DNA from: Dromiciops gliroides
Lineage: Eukaryota; Chordata; Mammalia; Microbiotheria; Microbiotheriidae
Reading direction: 5' to 3'
Assembly (NCBI RefSeq): GCF_019393635.1
Contig: NC_057866.1
Coordinates: 169,489,403-169,553,402, forward strand
Length of the DNA: 64,000 nucleotides
Below the pieces are notes generated by a model that did no database searches, had not been told where the DNA came from, and saw only the letters and a list, made by a program, of their open reading frames with translations. Position 1 is the first letter of the stretch; the number at the start of each line of letters is the position of its first letter. This document shows, piece after piece, positions 34,000 to 45,393 of the stretch. The translations under genes were made by a program, and so were the position numbers.

Positions 34000-34380
34000 T
34001 AGACAGTCAACAAACATTTATTAAACTCCTGCTGTTTGTCAGGCACCATGGTATGGCTCAAGTATATAAAGACAAAAATGAAAGTCTTTGTCCTCAAGGA
34101 ACTTTCATAACTGAATTTAAATAGCAACATGCAGGATGGCCGAGGGGTCAAGGATGATGTGGACACACCAGGGGCCCAAGACCAGATGATATGAGGCCCT
34201 TATTGATCTCAGAGAACGCAATGTCAGCAGAGTGGCAGGGAAGGAAGCCAGGGCACAAAGGTTGGCAGAGTGAGCAGGTGATGAATAAATAAAAGGCATC
34301 AAACTTAGGTGACTCTTTCTAGAAGGTTTGCAATGAAAGGGAAGGGAGATAAATGACAGTAGTAATCTAGGAGAATTTGG
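34000..34380 (-). mobile_element. Antisense L2 3' end and body fragment
   Basis: GTCAACAAACATTTATTAAA with CTCCTGCTGTTTGTCAGGCA, then TTTGTCCTCAAGGAACTTTC. The part after 34140 is more diverged. Confidence 0.55.
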
Positions 34381-34599
34381 GAAATAAATCATTACCAAGA
34401 ATATTCTTCTATGAGTTTCTCCGTGAGAACTAGGAACATTTCTTATTCTTTCTCTCTTTTTAAATTCTCTGAGACTACCTAGCTCAGTCCATTATCATTG
34501 GAAACAGCTCACAAAACAGTGACAGGTCACAGCCACATAGCATTGTACGGTTTATAAATATCTATTGAATTTATTCCTAAGAATCAAAGGATGACCATT

Positions 34600-34845
34600 T
34601 TTCCTTGTTTTCAATTGTGTCTGACTCTCCGTGAGCCCATTTAGGGTTTTCTTGGCAGAGATACTAGAGTGCCTTGCTTTTTTTTCTCCAGCTCATTTTA
34701 CAGATGAGGAAACTGAGATAAATAGGGTTAAGTGACTTACCTGAGGTCACACAGCTATTACATGTCCGAGACCAGATTTGAACACAGGAAGATGATTCTT
34801 CCTGACTCTACTGGCATTGTATCCATGGCATCTTGTAGCTGCTAC
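34600..34845 (-). mobile_element. RTE-tailed tRNA SINE, reversed
   Basis: Tail first (TTTTCAATTGTGTCTGACTC, AGGGTTTTCTTGGCAGAG), then CAGATGAGGAAACTGAG, GAGGTCACACAGCTATTAC and a decayed head. Confidence 0.83.
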
Positions 34846-34864
34846 CTGGATGACCATAAGCTAA

Positions 34865-35125
34865 TAATAATAATAACAGTGATAATGATGGCGGCTTACA
34901 TCTATATGTCACTTTCTCTCTACCAGGCAATCTGGGAAGCACTTGACAATTATTATCTCATTTGATCCTCACAACAAGCAATTATTATTATCCCCATTTC
35001 ACAACTGCAGAAGCTGAGGCAGGCCAGGGTCATAAAGCTAAGTAAGAGTTCTGAGGCTAGATTTGAACTTAGGTCTTCCTGACTCCAGGTTCAGCACTCT
35101 ATTCACTATCCCATCTGGCTGCCTA
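34865..35125 (-). mobile_element. MIR/THER1-like SINE, reversed
   Basis: ATTATCTCATTTGATCCTCA with CAACAAGCAAT, TTATTATTATCCCCATTTCA, GATTTGAACTTAGGTCTTCC and CATCTGGCTGCCTATG. A weaker partial copy follows near 35210-35345. Confidence 0.78.
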
Positions 35126-35739
35126 TGATAAAGAACCTGTGATTTTTAATACGTGGGACCTCCCAGCATGGGAGTTCCTTCACAGACAAAGATCCTCTTC
35201 ACAGTTACAGATCACAACCCAGGTGTAATTTACTGTTATAAAGCTGCATTTGAGATGGAGAGAAGTAAGTGATTCGTCTATGGTCACTCAGCTAATGTCC
35301 TGACTCCCAGCCCAGCACTCTGTCAACATCCCAGCTGGCTCTCTCTGCTGTCTATAGGTGTAAGAAAATGATGTGCCACACTCAGTATGTGCATACCGGA
35401 AGGAGAACTTCTATTTCTTCTCCTTCATCGGTGGCAGATTTCTGAGATGCTCTTTTTCAGGAGTTTGCCTCCTCCTTTGACCATGAATGATGAGGGGATC
35501 AGGTGAATCTCTGGGGAGAGAGACTAGAACTGGAAGGCCCAAGAACAAGGCTCCCTCCTCTCTTCCAGCTCTGCTACTGACAAATTGCTTCTGCATGGGC
35601 ATGCCACTGACTTCCTGTAATTTCATTTCTCCATTTCTAAAATGGGAAGAACCATTCATCCCTTTCTCTATTTCTCCACAGAGATGCTGTAAAGACAAAT
35701 GAGAGATGGAAATTTCTGGCAAATAAGAATCACTCAATA

Positions 35740-36330
35740 AAAAGTGTGCCTGAAAAATTGGCAGTCTGGCATCTTAGTGCATTCATGGCTCTGGTTGGGA
35801 TCCATGCTCAAACATCCTATTTGCCGTTGCCCATCTGGGGATCATAAATCAAATGACTCGTGGCGTTTTTATCATGCAACATGCATGCATGCCGTCCAGG
35901 GTATTTTTTTTTAAAGGCTGGCAGACATTTTAATGAAAATGATAGTCCTTATTTACAGAGCCTGGAGGTGTTTTAGAAGAGGGTGACAGAAAACAAGGCC
36001 CATTTGAAGTCACTGTTCCTTCGATGATGTACCATTGGCATCTCCTTTCACATGACACTGCGCCATGTGCTCACGGAAATACACTAGATAAACACATGCA
36101 TGATCATGACATAAAATTGACCCAATCAAGGCACCACCTAATACACCTGCTGAAATGCTGACATGATGCCAAAGGCATGCACCTCTGTCAATGATCCTTC
36201 ACACTCTAGGGGGAGGCTCCAGGGCAGATCACTTTCACCTGGGAGTACAGACTGGCACCAAGCCAAAAGATACAGGCGAATGAGTCAGTGATATTATTGA
36301 AAAGCAGTCAGAGGACCCTTTTCCTCTGGG
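35740..36330. other. Non-repeat stretch, candidate conserved non-coding element
   Basis: About 590 bp of balanced sequence with no repeat signature. It is rich in short transcription-factor-like words: ATGCATGCATGC, TTTTAATGAAAATGATAG, CACATGACACTGCGCCATGT and an AP-1-type TGAGTCA near 36279. It lies in the 3' flank of a developmental cadherin gene. Function is inferred and conservation was not tested. Confidence 0.35.
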
Positions 36331-36754
36331 CTAGCCCATGCCTCCTGGTTGTCCTGTTGGTATTTCCAATTCAACATGTCCCAAATGGAACTCAGTGATT
36401 GACTCAGAAAATGCTTTTTGTCCAATTTAACTCCCTGTCTGAGAAAGGCATGTAGCATACTGCAAAGAGACCTAGCCTGAAAGCCAAACGGACCTGGGTT
36501 CGAGTGCTACCTTTGACAAACGCTGACTATGTAACACTGTCCCCTTATTATTCCCATCCCATAATTAATTTAACCTCATAGTACTCATGCTTTAGGCAAC
36601 TCTCCAAGACTATGAGTGAGAGAGAAGGTGCTAACCTGAGTTGGTAGAAAGATTTTCCTTACCTGGGAGATCTCCATAGCAATCAAATCACAGGTTCAGT
36701 CCTTATCCTATCCAAGGCAAAGCCTATTGGAATATGGGGGTGGGGAATAAGGGA

Positions 36755-37020
36755 ATAAGCATTTATTAAGCACCTTCTATGTGCCAGACACTGTGATAAA
36801 TGCTTAACAAATATTATTTTATTTTATCCTCACAACAACCTTGCAAGATAGATGCTATTATTATCCCCATTTTTACCATTAAGAAAACTGAGGGAGAGAG
36901 AGGTTAGGTGACTTGTCCAGGGTCTAATAGCTAGTAAAGTATATGAGGTCAGACTTGAACTTAGGTCTTCCCCACTCAAGACACAGAGCTTTCTTTGCCA
37001 TGCTACTTAGTTGCCGATAG
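36755..37020 (-). mobile_element. MIR-family SINE, reversed
   Basis: AAGCATTTATTAAGCACCTT with CTATGTGCCAG, then ATCCTCACAACAACCTTGCA, GGTGACTTGTCCAGGGTCTA and GACTTGAACTTAGGTCTTCC. It ends at a CTACTTAGTTGCC head complement. Confidence 0.75.
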
Positions 37021-37289
37021 GAGAATAGACAACAGAAACAAGGAGAAACTTTGGAAACTTGTGAGGAAAGTATTATGTAAAACTTAAAGCACCATTTAAC
37101 TGTGAGATTTTGTGAGCCCCAGTGGACAGAAATGCCAAGGAATGTCTCAAGTTCCCTGTGGTTCCCAGATGCTCAACAACCTTTTATCCTTCACCTCCTG
37201 TTTCTGTGGTCTGATGCTGACCCACTATTGATTCTGTGGCACCAAGCTGCTTCATTATTACAGATCTGTGCACTTCAGCATTTACTATC

Positions 37290-37480
37290 CCCAAACATTT
37301 CCATTTACAGATGCCTGGGTGGCCCCCCCGGAATGAACTTACAGGGAATATGGACAGAAGTCACACAGGCTGGGCAGACACAGAGGGCATATGTTCTGAA
37401 TTGCTGAAGGAAATGCTCACATTGAAAAGATCATAGATTCATTTCAGAATCTGAGTTAATCCAAAACTCACGGTAGTGGA
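37290..37480 (+). repeat. Unassigned dispersed repeat, copy 1
   Basis: It shares with 38685-38860 the order GAATATGGACAGAAGTCACA / GGACATGGACAAAAGCTGTA, GAATTGCTGAAGGAAATGCT / GAATTGCTGGAAGGAATACT and the CCATTTCAGA/TTCATTTCAGA and TTAATCCAAAACT/TTAAGCCAAAACT words. I do not recognise the family. Confidence 0.55.
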
Positions 37481-38295
37481 AGGAGCTTGTGATTCTGAAC
37501 AATGTGGCCGGTCTCTGGCTGTTCTACAAAGGGAGCCATCAGGAATTGGATTCGGTTGCCTTTTCCTGCTTCAGTCACTTTTCTCAGCCTCTCCAGCCCT
37601 ATAATCGAACCAGGAACCTGCTTCTATCTAGGGTCACTTGCTAAAATCATGTCATGAGAATTCACAGAAGCACCCAGGCAATCCCTACCCCTCTGATAAC
37701 CAGCTTGCTTGTCCCTTGCTGCTCCTCCATCCTCTAAAACCTTTGGTGCATTGTCCTCTGCTACACTCACCCTCCCCAGGCAGCCAAACCTTGGCCACTC
37801 CCTTCTTATCTCCCATCCCCTTAGTCAAGGCAGGAAGAGTAGGATGAGGTGATGGTGCTATAGATATTTAGCAGGAAATGGCAACACTGGGCTCTCCAAC
37901 TGCTATAAATATTCATTACTACTACTTTCACAGGTTCATGGAGCAGAACCAAGTAAGTCTGAGAACATTAGTACAAAAAATACCTGCAAAGAAAAGATAG
38001 CAGCTGGTGTTTTTTCTACCTATGAGTCTGTTTCAACTTGAGTTTACTCAGTCTCTATTTCCTGACTTACTTATAAAGCTACCCTACTATTCAGAAATCC
38101 AGAAGCCTTCAGTGAATTCTAAACTGAAGCAGGAAAGGGAGGAAGCCTATCTGATCTATTTTGTATATCAATAGTTTTCTGGTGTTGCTATATGACTGTG
38201 GATCATGCAACTCAAAGTCTCCAGAGAAATTAAATTAACTTCATCATCGAAAAGTCAATGGAGAGGTTCTAGCGGCTATGAGTAGACTTTAACAT
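37481..38295. other. Unassigned intergenic sequence
   Basis: No repeat or gene recognised. A C-rich stretch lies at 37680-37830. Confidence 0.3.
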
Positions 38296-38299
38296 GTCA

Positions 38300-38500
38300 C
38301 AGACAAGAGGCAGTATGGTGCATTTGAAAGAATATTTAATTTGGAGTCAGAGGACCTAGCTCAGACATTTAATGCATGACCTTGGGCAAGTCACCCAACA
38401 TCTCTGGGTCTCAGTTTCTCCATCTGTAAAATGAGAGGGTTGGATTCACTAACCTTTAATAGTCTCTTCTACCTCTAAACCTCTGACCTTATGAGGAATT
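38300..38500 (+). mobile_element. MIR-like SINE
   Basis: GACAAGAGGCAGTATGGTGC, ATTTGGAGTCAGAGGACCTA, CTTGGGCAAGTCACCC, CTCAGTTTCTCCATCTGTAA and AATGAGAGGGTTGG. Confidence 0.75.
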
Positions 38501-38684
38501 ATGAAGGAAAAGTGGCATAAAAGATACCATTGAGAAAAGTATGAGTGAAAAACAAGATGGACTGGTCAAATGGTAAGATGGGAGACTAAATAGCTGGTGG
38601 GCAGACTATGTACCCTACTGGAAGACTTGAAGTAAATCAAGATGAAATAAGAAAATAAAGTAATAAGGGAAGAAGATATAAGGA

Positions 38685-38860
38685 AGGGACCCACCCTGTT
38701 GAGTGTATTCCCCGATGTGAACGTATGGGGGACATGGACAAAAGCTGTACAGGATGGGTAGGGATAGATAGTTTGCCATCTGAATTGCTGGAAGGAATAC
38801 TCACATAGATAAGATCACACATCCATTTCAGATTCTTAGTTAAGCCAAAACTAAAAGAGA
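38685..38860 (+). repeat. Unassigned dispersed repeat, copy 2
   Basis: Same orientation and order as 37290-37480, 1.4 kb downstream. The two copies differ enough to be old dispersed copies and not a recent local duplication. Confidence 0.55.
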
Positions 38861-38954
38861 ACAGAAGGAATCACTAATGTCATTAGAAAACTGGAAATTA
38901 AAACCATCATGGATTGAAATTTTCATGTGCTATGATCATACACCCAGAAGTCTT

Positions 38955-39065
38955 CTTTTCAACTCAATGAGCATTTATTAAGTAGATACCATGTGTCAGG
39001 TAAGTGCTAGGGCTACAAAGAAAAAGGTGAAGTGGTTTCTACTCTCAAGGAACTGATATTCAACA
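38955..39065 (-). mobile_element. Antisense L2 3' end
   Basis: AATGAGCATTTATTAAGTAG, CATGTGTCAGGTAAGTGCTA and TTTCTACTCTCAAGGAACTG. Confidence 0.65.
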
Positions 39066-39069
39066 AGAA

Positions 39070-39945
39070 TCTTTCTTCTTACTGGTCAGTGCCCTTAGCC
39101 TCTTCTTTATTAAAGCCCCTCATCTCCTTGGTACATTAACTCCCACCCACTAATTGTTGCCTCTACACTTAATCTCTACCCCCTCCTGATAGCACCATCT
39201 GCTTCTTTTTTGTGTCTGGGAGTCTGGGCAACATCCTGCTCTTCATGATGAATATTCCTTCCTCCTCCCCCTCCCACCACAGTTTTCTCGGTCTTCAAAA
39301 AGAAGATCCTGCCGAGGCAATGTATTAGGCCTAGTGATGCCAACAAATTACAGGTTGGGAAGGAAGCTAATGAGCCCGACTGCATGTAGGAGCAGACACA
39401 TGGCATGTGTTCAGAGGGCTTGGCTCAAGCAAGCACTGTTGGCCCTTTTTTCTGAGCTCAAAGCTTACAGAAATGATTTTGAAAAGCAGAAGAAATGGAG
39501 AGCAGATGGTTTGGGGGATTAGTAATAGGCTAGGACATCTTTCATCTGCAGGGCACTAGTTCAAATCCATCCAGAGCTGGCATCAGTCGGTGACTGCAGC
39601 AGAGCGGTCAGTCCGTGTGAAATGAGTTTCTGTGGTATCAGGCAACGTCTGAGGTCAGAAGAGACCACATCATAAAGAATCACTACCATTGCCCCGATGG
39701 AAGCTGAATATAGAAGACAGTAAGCTGCTTGCTGGTCTCCCCCATGATAAATTTGTTCTTAATCATTGGAGTCTGTGGGTAGTGCTTATGAAGACTGAAT
39801 TCACAATTTCAGGCATTCCGTGCTGGGAAAAAGGAAATTAATCAGGAAACTCAACTATGGCTATGGAAACATGGAGAGGAGAATGGGGCCAAGAGACCCA
39901 GGAATTGTATGAAGTTCCTTCAGCTACTTCACTATCACCATGGCC
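39070..39945. other. Unassigned intergenic sequence
   Basis: No gene or repeat that I can name. It includes unusual G/C-balanced sequence at 39560-39700. Confidence 0.3.
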
Positions 39946-39946
39946 A

Positions 39947-40379
39947 TAGGCAAGTGCTAATCAACAGCATTCCCCTGCGTCAGTCTTTCCAATAAGAGAT
40001 ACTGATATACATACACAAATATATTTATATATATTACATATGTATGTAAATACATAATGTATAAATATAAATAATATATTTATACACTGATATACATATA
40101 CAAATATATATGTATATAAATATATTATAGAAATATAAATAATATATTTATACACTGATATACATATATAAATATATTTATATGTATATGACTATATTAT
40201 ATATTAATATATGTATGTAAATATACCATATATAAATGTAAATATATTTATACACTGATATACCTATATAAATATATTTGTATGTGTGTATTAATATATA
40301 TTTATATTTATATAGGTATATCAGTGTGTCTCATCAGAAAGATTGAAGCAGGGGAATGCTGTTGATTAGCACTTGCCTA
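39947..40379. repeat. 433 bp AT-rich inverted repeat (foldback element or palindromic AT-rich repeat)
   Basis: The outer 32 bp, beginning TAGGCAAGTGCTAATCAACA at 39947-39978, are perfectly inverted at 40348-40379. The next 32 bp inward are about 75% inverted. Both arms then enter an almost pure A/T core (40010-40320) of TATA/AAATAT words, itself rich in self-complementarity. The word ACTGATATAC recurs about four times (near 40001, 40087, 40155, 40255), giving extra direct repeats. TA dinucleotides sit at both outer ends, compatible with a Tc1/mariner-type MITE duplication. No coding is present. Confidence 0.9.
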
Positions 40380-40417
40380 CGGACAGCCAATGTGGGTGAC
40401 TGCCATTAGCACCATTT

Positions 40418-40566
40418 TGGGGGGGGGGCGAGGCAATGAGAGTTAAGTGATTTGCCCAGGGTCACACAGGTAGTAAGTGTCAAGTGTTTGAGATCAGATT
40501 TGAACTCAGGACCTCCTGAATTCAGTGCTTGTGCTTTATCCACTGCGCCACCTAGCTGCCCCCCAT
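40418..40566 (-). mobile_element. Short tRNA-derived SINE (WSINE1-like), reversed
   Basis: Perfect duplication ATTAGCACCATTT at 40405-40417 and 40567-40579. It lies between the two inverted-repeat structures. Confidence 0.92.
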
Positions 40567-40617
40567 ATTAGCACCATTTGTGAGCACACTGTGTATGTGA
40601 TACATATTTATATATAG

Positions 40618-40728
40618 TAAAGTAATATTGTGTATGTGATATATATATACACACATACATATATGTATATATGTATATGTGTGTGTGTGTGTGTGTATAC
40701 ATAAATCACATACACAATCTTTACTTTA
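40618..40728. repeat. Second AT/GT-rich inverted repeat
   Basis: TAAAGTAATATTGTGTATGT (40618 on) is inverted at 40705-40728 (ACATACACAATCTTTACTTT), giving arms of about 23 bp around an AT/GT microsatellite core. A direct copy of GTGTATGTGATA also sits just upstream near 40593. Confidence 0.85.
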
Positions 40729-40729
40729 C

Positions 40730-41095
40730 CAAAGCTTTGCTTAGGCTGCAGCCTCTATGACCAGTGGTTACAGAAGCTGCAGCAGGGCAGTCCACTTAGA
40801 TGGGAAGTGTAATTGTCCAGTGTTGGAAAGAAGAGAAGGGATTTGTCCAAGGTCACACAGATAATACAAAGCAGAACTGGGATTCCAGCCCAGGTCTGCT
40901 GACTCTAAAATCAGGGCAGTTCCTGTGTGAAAAGAGAACTGAATTTTGTGTCAAGACCAGGATTAACATTCTAGCTCCGAAATTTGCTGGCTTCATGACC
41001 TTGGGCAAGTCATTTATGCTTTGGGGGCCTCGTTTCTTTCATCTATAAAATGGGAAAACTGATGTCTGAGATCCCCATTATCTATAATCCTATGA
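40730..41095 (+). mobile_element. MIR fragments
   Basis: GATTTGTCCAAGGTCACACA (reverse-type core, near 40840), then ACCTTGGGCAAGTCATTTAT and CATCTATAAAATGGGAAAAC (sense MIR, near 41000). Confidence 0.5.
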
Positions 41096-41099
41096 TCAG

Positions 41100-41689
41100 C
41101 AACTTGCCTAAGGTCACACGGGTAAGGGGCAGAGATAAAATTGACTATTTACTATGAAACTCTTCACATTCCTTTTTTCCTTCAGTGTTCCCCAGAGTTA
41201 CTGAATGCAAGCTTTCAAAGTAACTCTGACCCCATCTTGTCAAGCTATCCCCCTGCTCACAGCATCTGGTAGACTAAAGAATGGGATAGTAGGAAAGCTC
41301 CAATCTCTGTGTTCTTTTTGTCTGTGAACCTGCGTGTTATTTGTATGACTTTGGAGGTCCCAGCAAATGGAAAAAGCTTTGAGTATAGACCCAGTAACTA
41401 ACTATACATCTGACATCTTGACTATCAACCTAGCTGAGTTCAGAGAGATTCACCACTATACTGGTTCCAGGACTAGCCACAGTCACTCTTGACAACCATC
41501 AGTCACAGAGGGGTTGGTTTCTGTGGCTGTGTAATTAGTACCCACACTGACGATGTCACAGAACCTTTAGATATTGAAGCAAGATGTAAGACCCCAACTG
41601 GTATATTCTACAGAAGGTATATTCTACAGAAAGGCCTACTCAAAGCAGGCCCCACTTATTCGAGAGGGAACCCTGAAGGAGACAGCTAG
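41100..41689. other. Unassigned intergenic sequence
   Basis: No gene or repeat recognised. A short tandem duplication GGTATATTCTACAGAA occurs near 41600-41632. Confidence 0.35.
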
Positions 41690-42150
41690 GAGCCAGTCAA
41701 TAGAGCCCTGGGCCTGGAGTCAGGAAAACCTGAGATCAAGTCTGATCTTGGATGCTTGCAAACTGAGTAACCCTGGGCAATAGGAGTTCCTTGAAAGTAC
41801 TGATTATCCCTACATATTGTTTTAGCACTTGACACATAGTCAGTGCCAGAAGACTGTAAGCTTCTTGAGGGCAGGGACAATATTTGGTTTTGTCTTTGTG
41901 TAGCCCTACCACCTAGCTCTGTTCCTTGTATGTTGTTAGCAGCTAGGGGGCACAAATCTGTCCTCAGGCACTCACTAGCTATGTAACCCAGGGCAATTCA
42001 CTTAACTCTGTCTCCTTTACTCATCTATAAAATGAAGATAATAATAGCACCTCCCTCCAAAGGTTGTTGTGAAGATCAAATGAGATAATATTTGTAAAGT
42101 ATTTTGCAAACATTAAAGCACTTGATAAATGTGACAGATTTGAACTTAAA
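41690..42150 (+). mobile_element. Mosaic of MIR head, L2 3' end and second MIR
   Basis: CCTGGGCCTGGAGTCAGGAA (MIR-type head), AGACTGTAAGCTTCTTGAGG with GCAGGGACAATAT (L2 3' UTR), then TCACTAGCTATGTAACCCAG and GATCAAATGAGATAATATTT (MIR). Confidence 0.65.
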
Positions 42151-42432
42151 TCATTAATAGCCCAACTCTATATTAAAAAGGCAGAATAAAGGCAGCATTG
42201 GTTATCTGAGTTAACTTCTAACTGAGAAATCAATTGATTGACATGTTTTTATTAATCACCTACTATGTGCCAAGTACTGTACTAAATTCTGGGAAAAAAT
42301 TTTTTTAATGAAAACAATCCCTATTCCCTTGCAGTTTACATTCTAATGGAGGAGAAGGCAAGAAAGACATACGGGTAGATATAGATATATAGACACATAC
42401 ATATGTGTATACAGAAAAAAAATAGAAGGGAG

Positions 42433-42594
42433 GGGACAGCTAGGTGGTACAGTGGATATAGCACCAGCCCTGGATTCAGGAGGACCTGAGTTCAAATCTG
42501 GCCTCAGACACTTAACACTTACTACTAGCTGAGTAGTGACCCTGGACAAGTCACTTGACCCTAATTGCCTCACACCAAAAAAAAAAAAAAAAAA
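42433..42594 (+). mobile_element. Short tRNA-derived SINE (WSINE1-like)
   Basis: Duplication AGAAGGGAG at 42424-42432 and 42595-42603. The poly-A tail is a pure run of about 19 A. Confidence 0.9.
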
Positions 42595-42603
42595 AGAAGG
42601 GAG

Positions 42604-43689
42604 TTAAATCTAAGATGGTTGGTGAGGGAGGGCACTAGCAGTTGTGTGTGGGGAAAGGAGAAGACATCAATCTCTTCTCTAACTATGACAGATCTGGCTT
42701 CCTCTTAAGACCTCTAATGCAGGAGACTGACTACCTCCTTTGAACAACCCACTCCCTTTTTGGACAGTTCTGATCTTTAGAAAGCTTTTTCTTCCATCAA
42801 GCCTCAAACAGGCTTTGGGAATGACTGCTGAAGTGTGCATAAAATAAAAAAGGACTGAAATTTCCAGAAAGACCTAGGAAAGCTTTAGTGCCACGGAGAA
42901 GTCTGGTGCTGCTAGGATACTGAATTACTACTGTCAAACAGACCCCCTTGTGCCCAATTTGTAGTACCTTGGAGAGAGTTCCCTCTAACTCCCTTTCACA
43001 TCTAGAGGGGCATTAGAAAAAATGCTGGTTCAGGAACCATTTCAAACTACCTTAAATATTGATTACTACCTACTCCTACCTAGAAGGCACATCGTTTTGG
43101 GCTTTAGTTTTCTCATTTGAAAAAAATGAAGGGGGTGGCCTGGATGCCTTCTGAGGTGCCTTACATGTAACTCCAAATCCGTGGTCCTGTGAACATATAA
43201 ATGAAAGCATGTGGGATGGAGAAGTCAAGGGCTCTGTTTCATACAAACACAATTAGGGGTATGATCAAAACCACACTTGGAATGTTCCCCCTCCCCAATC
43301 TTACTAAGTACTTTCTGGGGTCATTGACCAATTGGAGCATGCCATATCACACTCATCAGAGAACCAAGGGTTCCTTTTGCTCAGTAGAAACCTGTGCATT
43401 TTTTTTTGACAATTTTCAGTTTCTGTGGTTTACCCCAGAGAAAAACTCAAGATATTGTACTGTTATACAATTACAGTTAGCCCACTGTAATCTGAAAGAA
43501 AAATAAAAATCAGTGGTCGGAGATGTCGATTAAAGTTTTCTTTAGACTTAAAAAAACGTCCATGGTACTTGTTGAATACTTAAGAATTCTTGCTCATTGT
43601 CCATAAAAGGGTAAAACTCCAACTTGGAAGACAGACAAGGATATGGTTTGCCTGAGTTACAATTGATGTTGGCTCTAGAATAAAGTCAA
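42604..43689. other. Unassigned intergenic sequence
   Basis: Short non-homologous frames only. No repeat family that I can name, apart from a possible L3-like tail near 43090-43200 (GGATGCCTTCTGAGGTGCCT). Confidence 0.3.
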
Positions 43690-44160
43690 GTGCCAGGGAA
43701 AGTGAAATATACCTATGTAGCATTAAGGATCTTATTTTGCTTCCCCATGCTATTCAACTGGCCATCACTGTGGGTGCGGCTTAAAAGTGATCTAGAAAAG
43801 CAATGTGCAATAATGCAAGTAGTCATTAATCTGTTCCTTCCCTTTGACCTAGTGATCCCATTCTTGGGCACATGCACCAAGGAGGGCAATGGCAAAAAGA
43901 AAACTCGTGGATATGCCAAATATTTTGGTGCATACTTTTTGTGGTAGATAAATAAAACCAGAAAGTGGGCACCCATTGGGGAGGGGACTGGCTGAACAAA
44001 TTATGTCACATAAATGTATTATGTATTATGATATAAGAAACGATCAGTAGGAGAAATTCAGAGAAACTGGGAAAGACATGAATTGAGGGAGAACAGATTA
44101 AGCAGAAACATGATGACTACAATAATACAAATTAAAAGATACTAAAAGTTAATTAAACTC
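43690..44160 (+). mobile_element. L1 ORF2 C-terminus and 3' UTR remnant
   Basis: The plus-strand frame keeps an L1 ORF2 C-terminal landmark, FDLVIPFLG (compare the YDPAIPLLG block), then decayed matches to 'FIAALF', 'WKQ...CP' and 'EWLNK' (GTGGGCACCCATTGGGGAGG, GGCTGAACAAATTATG). A frameshift or stop near 43947 ends the open frame, so it is a dead fragment. Confidence 0.75.
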
Positions 44161-44384
44161 ATAATAATGATAGTAGCCAATCTTGGTCAGGGAGGAATGA
44201 ATGACCACTTTCAAAGACCCACCAACCCATGTCCCTAACCTGTAAGCACCTTGGAGAGAGATCTTACACCATTTCTCACCTGCTAGGGCACTGGAATAAC
44301 AGAGTGCTGGTCAAATAAGGGTGGAATTTATAGGATCATGGAAATGACTGTGGAAATGCATGTGTTACAATAGTATCAATAACA

Positions 44385-44485
44385 AAAACCCCTTGAGAAC
44401 AGGGACTGTTTCATTTTGGTATCTCTATAGTATAGCACAGAGTTTGATGCTTAGTAGGGGCTTGATCAACATTGGTTGATTGAAA
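44385..44485 (+). mobile_element. L2 3' end
   Basis: CCTTGAGAACAGGGACTGTT, GTATAGCACAGAGTTTGATG and CTTGATCAACATTGGTTGAT. Confidence 0.7.
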
Positions 44486-44639
44486 AATATTTAATTTTTA
44501 AAAAGCCTTACATTGAAGGGGGAGCTGCTTATCACTTGTTCAGTAGTTTGGCAAGGGGCAAACATGTATTCATTTATTTATATGTTTTAAAATTTAAAAG
44601 TCCAACTTTAAAATTTAAGTCATTTTAATTTCATAAAAT

Positions 44640-45340
44640 GAAGCCCATGGACCCACGCTTTAAGCAGTTATCAATAAAGACTCTCAACAGAAACTCTCTG
44701 TTGAGAATCTTCAGACCAGAAATGAGGAAGTGATGACAAAATTGAGTAAAATTGGAAGAAAAACCCCAAAGCCTTGCATGATATGGAAGCTGCAAAAGCT
44801 AATGTGATCTTGGGCATCATGTCCAGACATTAGGAGATGATGGTGCTGTTCTCTGCCCTGGTCAAACTACTTCTGGAATACTGTGTTTAGCTCTGGGCGC
44901 CACACTTTAGAAAGACTATTAACAAGCTGGAGAATATTAAAAGAAGGGTAACTAGTATAGTGAAAGGCCTTGAGTCTGTGACAAATCAAGATCAGTTTAA
45001 GGAATTGGGGATAAGTCTAGGGAAGAATAGACTAAAGGAAGCTACGATAGTACTTGAAATATTTGGAGAATCAGAAAGTGGAAGAGACATCATACTCCTT
45101 CTGTCTTACCTCTGGCAGAAGAACCAGATTTAACAGGTAAAAACTTAGTGTAACCTCTATTTCAAAACATTCACAGATAGTTACCATAGCTTTAGGGAAT
45201 ATTGAGAAAAGTAGTTTGTGTTGGAAGTTTGGAAGTCATTTGAAATACGTCTGTTTTTTAGAGTGCTTCTCCATATGGAGTCAGGGAGAAAGAAAAATTC
45301 CGTTTTAAATATGATGAATCTGTAGAGAAGACACAAAGAA
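44640..45340 (+). mobile_element. L3/CR1-like LINE, sense
   Basis: GCAAAAGCTAATGTGATCTT, CTTCTGGAATACTGTGTTTA with GCTCTGGGCGCCACACTTTA, CAAGCTGGAGAATATTAAAA and AAGGGTAACTAGTATAGTG follow the CR1/L3 ORF2 end. Heavily decayed after 45120. Confidence 0.65.
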
Positions 45341-45393
45341 GGTGATGTGAAACTTCTTCCTCAACAAGTGACATATTATAAAGAAATATTGTA

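Noticed and set aside
43690..43947. 85-codon plus-strand protein
   Set aside because: It is the decayed C-terminus of L1 ORF2.
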